64,000 nucleotides of DNA, from NCBI RefSeq assembly GCF_029338355.1, contig NZ_CP119802.1, positions 310,001-374,000 of the forward strand, in the 5' to 3' direction. This DNA is from Halosegnis marinus. Lineage in GTDB: Archaea; Halobacteriota; Halobacteria; Halobacteriales; Haloarculaceae. The position numbers were made by a program, and so were the translations under genes. Positions 60,484 through 64,000 of this stretch are shown one piece after another. Below the pieces are notes generated by a model. It was not told where the DNA came from and did no database searches. It saw only the letters and a list, made by a program, of their open reading frames with translations. Every line of letters starts with the position of its first letter. Position 1 is the stretch's first letter.

Positions 60484-61338
60484 ATGCCCCTCCGCCGCCG
60501 CACCTTCCTCGCGACCGTCGCCGCCGCCGGCGCCGGCACCCTCGCGGGCTGTGCCCACCCGAACGCCGTCCTGACGATGACGGACGTGAGCGACGACGCC
60601 GACCTCGCCGACCGCTACGCCCGCGACCCCCCCGAGAGCGACCTGTTCGACGAGCTCATAGCGAACGGCACCGCGACCGAGACCGGGACGGCGCGACAGA
60701 TAGACACGGACCGTCCGTACGCGACCGCCGACGGCTACTACTCGGTGTCCATCGAGCGCGACCCGGCCCCGGACGGGACGCGCGTCTCCGTCGAGACGGA
60801 GTACGAGACGGTCGGCTCCGGAACCCCGCTCGCCGACTTCCCCGAGCGGGACCGCGCTCTGCTGAACGGCCTGTTCCCGAAGCCCGACGACCTCCCGGAG
60901 GACACGGGCTACGGGGTCGGGGAAGTGTACGCACCCGAGGTCGCCACGGAGTCGCGGCTCGTGAACGGCGACGTGACCGCCGTCGAGTACGAGGGGACGG
61001 CCTACGCCGTCACCGTCGAGACGCGCCCGGCCTCGCGCTACGAGTTCACCTACACGGCCGAGCGGGTCGCGCCGGACGCCGCGACGCTCGCCGCCGACCT
61101 CCGCGAGCGCTACCGCTTCACCCTCGACGGGCTCTCGGAGGCCGAACGGGAGGTGGTCGCGACGGCGACGGGCGACGGCTACTACGAGGGGAGCGCCTCG
61201 GACGCCTTCGAGTCGCTCGCCCGGCGGTTCCGCGAACACGACCCCGTCGTCGGCGAGGCCGGCGAGAACGGGCAGTACCTCGCCCGCTACGAGGGGACCG
61301 ACTACTGGGCCGACCTCTACGCGCCGTTCGTGGACTAG
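60484..61338 (+). CDS. Tat lipoprotein, unknown function
   Basis: A 284-residue lipoprotein. The N-terminus has the Tat motif RRRTFLA and lipobox LAGC with C23, so it is anchored outside the membrane. The rest is soluble, with no known motif. It is divergent from the EMC3-like gene and convergent with a small gene at 61355. The family looks haloarchaea-specific. Confidence 0.8.
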   Translation: MPLRRRTFLATVAAAGAGTLAGCAHPNAVLTMTDVSDDADLADRYARDPPESDLFDELIANGTATETGTARQIDTDRPYATADGYYSVSIERDPAPDGTRVSVETEYETVGSGTPLADFPERDRALLNGLFPKPDDLPEDTGYGVGEVYAPEVATESRLVNGDVTAVEYEGTAYAVTVETRPASRYEFTYTAERVAPDAATLAADLRERYRFTLDGLSEAEREVVATATGDGYYEGSASDAFESLARRFREHDPVVGEAGENGQYLARYEGTDYWADLYAPFVD

Positions 61339-61354
61339 CCGTCGACGACCGCGG

Positions 61355-61597
61355 TCAGAACACGTAGGGGTCGTCCGCGCCCGCCTGCATCGGCACGATC
61401 CACGTCCCGTCGGCGGCCTCCTCCACCTCGCCGTTCGCCCGCAGGTCGCGCAGGCGCTCCTTCGCCTCCTCGGTGCCGATGCCGAGCGCGCCCGCGACGC
61501 CGCGCGCGGTGACGCCGTCGCTCCGCTCGACCACCTGCAGGACGTCGTCGCCGGGTGCCTCCTCGCCGAACTCGTCGAAGCCGTCGTCGTCGTACAT
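61355..61597 (-). CDS. small winged-helix protein
   Basis: An 80-residue acidic protein. GVTARGVAGALGIGTEEAKERLRDL followed by GEVEEAADGTWIVP forms a winged helix-turn-helix, preceded by a disordered acidic N-terminus. It may bind DNA or a protein partner. It lies between the lipoprotein gene and adk. Confidence 0.7.
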   Translation of the reverse strand: MYDDDGFDEFGEEAPGDDVLQVVERSDGVTARGVAGALGIGTEEAKERLRDLRANGEVEEAADGTWIVPMQAGADDPYVF

Positions 61598-61640
61598 ACA
61601 CCCCCGAGCCGACGGGGGGAGAAGAGCTTGCGGGTCCGCG

Positions 61641-62288
61641 TCAGGCGCGCGACTCGATGGCGTCCGCGACCGCGTCCCACACCTCGTCGGGCGTCCCCTC
61701 GCCGTCTATCTCGGCGAAGGCGTCGGTCCCGCGGTAGTGCTCGATGACCGGCTCGGTGTTCTCGCGGAAGACGCGGAGGCGCTCGCGGACGGTCTCCTCC
61801 GTGTCGTCCTCGCGCTGGACGAGCGCCGCGCCGCACTCGTCACAGACGCCGGCCTCCTCCGGCGTGTCGAACTCGACGTGGTAGTTCGCGCCGCAGTCGG
61901 GACACACCCGGCGGCCGGTGAGGCGGTCCACCAGTTCGTCGTCCGGCACGGAGAGCAGGAGCACGGCGTCGAGGTCCGTCCGCTCGTCGAGGAACTCCGC
62001 CTGCTCGATGTTGCGCGGGTAGCCGTCGAGGACGAAGCCGTCCGCGTCGGCGAGCGCCGTGACGACGATCTCGTTGACGACCTCGTCGGGGACGAGTTCG
62101 CCGGCGTCCATGAAGCCGCCCGGCGTGTCGTGCTCGAAGCCCAGCTCGGAGATGTCCATCCCCTTGTTGGCCCGGAGCGCGTCGCCGGTCGTGATGTGGT
62201 CGACGCCGAACCGCTCGGCGATGCGCTTGCTCTGCGTTCCCTTCCCGGCGCCGGGCGCGCCCAACAGCAGCACGTGTGGCTCCGTCAT
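61641..62288 (-). CDS. adk: adenylate kinase
   Basis: A 215-residue adenylate kinase of the bacterial long type. P-loop GAPGAGKGT (about 10-18), the NMP domain ITTGDALR, and the LID with four cysteines in CPDCG and CDECG, which bind zinc. AMP + ATP to 2 ADP. The frame continues upstream to 62363 but a TATA box at 62310-62318 fixes the start at 62288. Confidence 0.95.
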   Translation of the reverse strand: MTEPHVLLLGAPGAGKGTQSKRIAERFGVDHITTGDALRANKGMDISELGFEHDTPGGFMDAGELVPDEVVNEIVVTALADADGFVLDGYPRNIEQAEFLDERTDLDAVLLLSVPDDELVDRLTGRRVCPDCGANYHVEFDTPEEAGVCDECGAALVQREDDTEETVRERLRVFRENTEPVIEHYRGTDAFAEIDGEGTPDEVWDAVADAIESRA

Positions 62289-62309
62289 ACCCGCGCTTCT
62301 CGCGGCGGG

Positions 62310-62318
62310 GGTAAAACG
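62310..62318 (-). promoter_or_regulatory. TATA box of adk
   Basis: Minus-strand CGTTTTACC lies about 26 bases before the ATG at 62288, so the transcript is leaderless. Confidence 0.6.
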
Positions 62319-62387
62319 TTGAAGAAAGGCGCCGATGTCGCGGGCCGGTTCCCGGACGTTCATGTCCCCCGGCGGCGACCCTCGGGT

Positions 62388-62735
62388 ATGGACCCCGCGA
62401 CGGACCCGACCGGCCGCCGACGGACGCTCGTCCGTTCACTGATGGCGCGGCGCGGCCAGGGGGACACGACCACCGTCCTCGCGGGCGAGCGCACCCTCCG
62501 GTACGCCGACCGCGTCCTCGAACTGTTCGTCGAGGACGACGAGCGGGACGCGCTCGACGAGCTACTCTCGGAGTACCCCGTGTTCAAGCTCGAGCAGCCG
62601 GAGACGCGGAAGGCTCGCGACGGGACGGTGTACGTCTCCGCGGTCGCGGACCCGAAACACCTCGCGGACTTCGTGGAGGACTGCTGTCGCCGGGTGTACG
62701 GCCTCCCCGAGGCGTACCCGCTCCGCGTCGAGTGA
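62388..62735 (+). CDS. haloarchaeal hypothetical protein
   Basis: A 115-residue protein with an N-terminal basic part ([16 protein letters not shown]) and an alpha/beta C-terminal part ([16 protein letters not shown]). No signal or membrane helix. It precedes the aldo/keto reductase gene by about 35 bases. I do not recognise it. Confidence 0.6.
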   Translation: MDPATDPTGRRRTLVRSLMARRGQGDTTTVLAGERTLRYADRVLELFVEDDERDALDELLSEYPVFKLEQPETRKARDGTVYVSAVADPKHLADFVEDCCRRVYGLPEAYPLRVE

Positions 62736-62769
62736 AACGCCTATTCGGGCCGGCCCCGTAGTCGGGGAC

Positions 62770-63594
62770 ATGACACGCGAGTACGTCACGGTGCAGGGGA
62801 CGGAGGTGCCGGCCGTCGGGCTGGGGACGTGGCGACTGACCGGCGAGGACTGCTACGACGCGGTGCGGACCGCCCTCGACCTCGGCTACCGCCACATCGA
62901 CACCGCGCAGGCGTACGGCAACGAGCGACAGGTCGGCGCGGCCATCCGCGACAGCGACGTGGCCCGCGAGGACGTGTTCCTCGCGACGAAGCTGAACGTC
63001 GGCAACCGCGGGCGCGACGCCGTCCTCCGGAGCACGGAGGAGTCGCTGGCGAAACTCGACACCGCGTACGCGGACCTCCTCCTGATTCACAACACGGCCC
63101 AGCGGACCCCGCTCGGGGAGACGCTGGACGCGATGAACGACCTCCGCGACCGCGACAAGGTGCGCCACCTCGGGGTCTCGAACTTCGACGTGGAGAAGCT
63201 CCACCGCGCTCGGGAGCTGTCGGACGCGCCGATACTCACGAACCAGGTGCAGTACAACCCCTACTGGCTCCAGACGGGGCTGCTCGACTACTGTTCGATT
63301 CACGACGTGCTGCTGACGGCGTACTCGCCGCTGGCCCACGGCGCGGTGCTCGACGACCCCGTGCTCGACGACATCGGCGCGCGCTACGACAAGTCCGCGG
63401 CGCAGGTCGCCATCCGGTGGCTCGTCCAGCAGGACGGCGTCGCGACGGTCCCCAAAGCCACCTCGACGGGGCACCTGCGCGCGAACCTCGACGTGTTCGA
63501 CTTCGAACTCACGGACGCGGAGATGGAGGCCGTCCGCCGGCCGTCGAAGCGGCGCGCCCTGTCGGGGTTCGTCCGCGGTCGCCTCCCGGTCTGA
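62770..63594 (+). CDS. aldo/keto reductase
   Basis: A 274-residue NADPH-dependent reductase. The catalytic tetrad is D44, Y49, K74 and H107 (HIDTAQAYGN, LATKLN, LLIHNT). SNFDVEKL, QVQYNPYW and VPKATSTGHLRANL follow the family order. It reduces aldehydes or ketones; the substrate is not known. Upstream it is close to a hypothetical gene, downstream to a metallo-beta-lactamase gene in the same direction. Confidence 0.92.
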   Translation: MTREYVTVQGTEVPAVGLGTWRLTGEDCYDAVRTALDLGYRHIDTAQAYGNERQVGAAIRDSDVAREDVFLATKLNVGNRGRDAVLRSTEESLAKLDTAYADLLLIHNTAQRTPLGETLDAMNDLRDRDKVRHLGVSNFDVEKLHRARELSDAPILTNQVQYNPYWLQTGLLDYCSIHDVLLTAYSPLAHGAVLDDPVLDDIGARYDKSAAQVAIRWLVQQDGVATVPKATSTGHLRANLDVFDFELTDAEMEAVRRPSKRRALSGFVRGRLPV

Positions 63595-63614
63595 GCCGGC
63601 GCGAGCCGGCGGTG

Positions 63615-63622
63615 TCATTAAC
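63615..63622 (+). promoter_or_regulatory. TATA box of the MBL-fold gene
   Basis: TCATTAAC lies 24-31 bases before the ATG at 63646. Confidence 0.55.
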
Positions 63623-63645
63623 CCGTCGGGCGTTGTACAGGTATC

Positions 63646-64000
63646 ATGGTCACACAGCTCCGGGACGGAGTGTGGCGTATCGAGTGTCGGGGCGTGAACG
63701 CGTACCTCGCCGACGACCGCGACCACGACGAGGGCGCGCTCACGCTCGTCGACACCGGGACGCCGATGGACGCGGCGCGGATACGCGACGGCGTCCGCGA
63801 CGCCGGCTTCTCGCTCGACGACGTGGGACGGGTGCTCATCACCCACTTCGACGTGGACCACGTCGGCGGGTTGGCGGAACTCGACCTCGACGCCGAGGTG
63901 TACATGGGCGCGGGTGACACGGGCTTCTTCGTCGGCGACGAGAAGCCGCCGGCCGGCAACCGGAAGGGGGCGTTCCAGCGGCTCGCCGGCCTGTTCGTAG
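63646..64000 (+). CDS. metallo-beta-lactamase-fold hydrolase (5' part)
   Basis: The first 118 residues of an MBL-fold protein; the gene runs off the window. VDTGTP and the metal motif THFDVDHVGG are visible. The usual motif is THxHxDH, so the second histidine is aspartate here (HFDVDH); several haloarchaeal glyoxalase II-like proteins share this. The function cannot be told from the part seen. Confidence 0.85.
   Translation, partial: MVTQLRDGVWRIECRGVNAYLADDRDHDEGALTLVDTGTPMDAARIRDGVRDAGFSLDDVGRVLITHFDVDHVGGLAELDLDAEVYMGAGDTGFFVGDEKPPAGNRKGAFQRLAGLFV

Overview
The window is a chromosomal stretch of a halophilic archaeon (class Halobacteria). The signs are very high GC, strongly acidic proteins, many short-leader or leaderless genes with a TATA box about 25-30 bases before the start codon, Tat-type lipoprotein signals, PGF-CTERM surface proteins, archaeal type IV pilins, and haloarchaeal marker genes (dodecin, psmA, RPA operon, RtcB/archease, Cbf5, SBDS). 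I cannot name the genus from sequence alone. Genes are dense, on both strands, and most are housekeeping. I see no CRISPR array, transposase, integrase or rRNA.

Layout. 1-9.4 kb: panB, an alpha/beta hydrolase, a small protein coupled to a Cdc48/VAT unfoldase, an IscA-type Fe-S protein, dodecin, several membrane proteins and an MscS channel. 9.5-14.2 kb: a secreted-type nucleotidase homologue without a signal peptide, UspA, a second MscS channel, an eIF2B-like protein that lacks the family's catalytic residues, and several small zinc-ribbon proteins. 14.2-18.3 kb (minus strand): DUF502 - archease - DoxX - RtcB, an RNA-ligase cluster. 18.4-21.1 kb: GNAT and haloarchaeal hypotheticals. 21.2-27.6 kb: a five-gene peptide-type ABC importer; its second ATPase has an inserted domain of about 105 residues. 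27.7-36.2 kb: surface protein, carB, HD protein, carA and an Lrp regulator. carA, carB and lrp share a 13-base palindrome. 36.3-41.2 kb: diacylglycerol-kinase-like protein, Idi, riboflavin-pathway reductase, and an ABC exporter with its TetR regulator. 41.2-44.8 kb (minus): RPA1 - RPA-associated protein - phosphoesterase operon. 44.9-51.2 kb: RNase P Rnp2, proteasome alpha, SBDS, FUN14, HflX, MoaC, IlvD. 51.3-55.9 kb is the most accessory-looking part: a large PGF-CTERM protein, a 30-residue CxxC micro-protein, three tandem pilin genes of lower GC, a 0.5 kb non-coding stretch and tRNA-Pro(GGG). 56-64 kb: a third MscS channel, an M14-like deacylase, Cbf5, Cmk, EMC3-like insertase, a lipoprotein, Adk, an aldo/keto reductase and a truncated metallo-beta-lactamase-fold gene.

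The strongest observations beyond annotation are: the shared operator-like palindrome linking lrp with both halves of carbamoyl-phosphate synthetase; four convergent gene pairs that end on one shared CTAG tetranucleotide in a window where CTAG is otherwise rare; the eIF2B-like protein with replaced catalytic residues; the inserted domain in DppF; the palindromes at the Cdc48, pilin and TetR/ABC promoters; and the unannotated micro-protein and leader ORF next to the pilins. DUF numbers given below are from memory and should be read as tentative.
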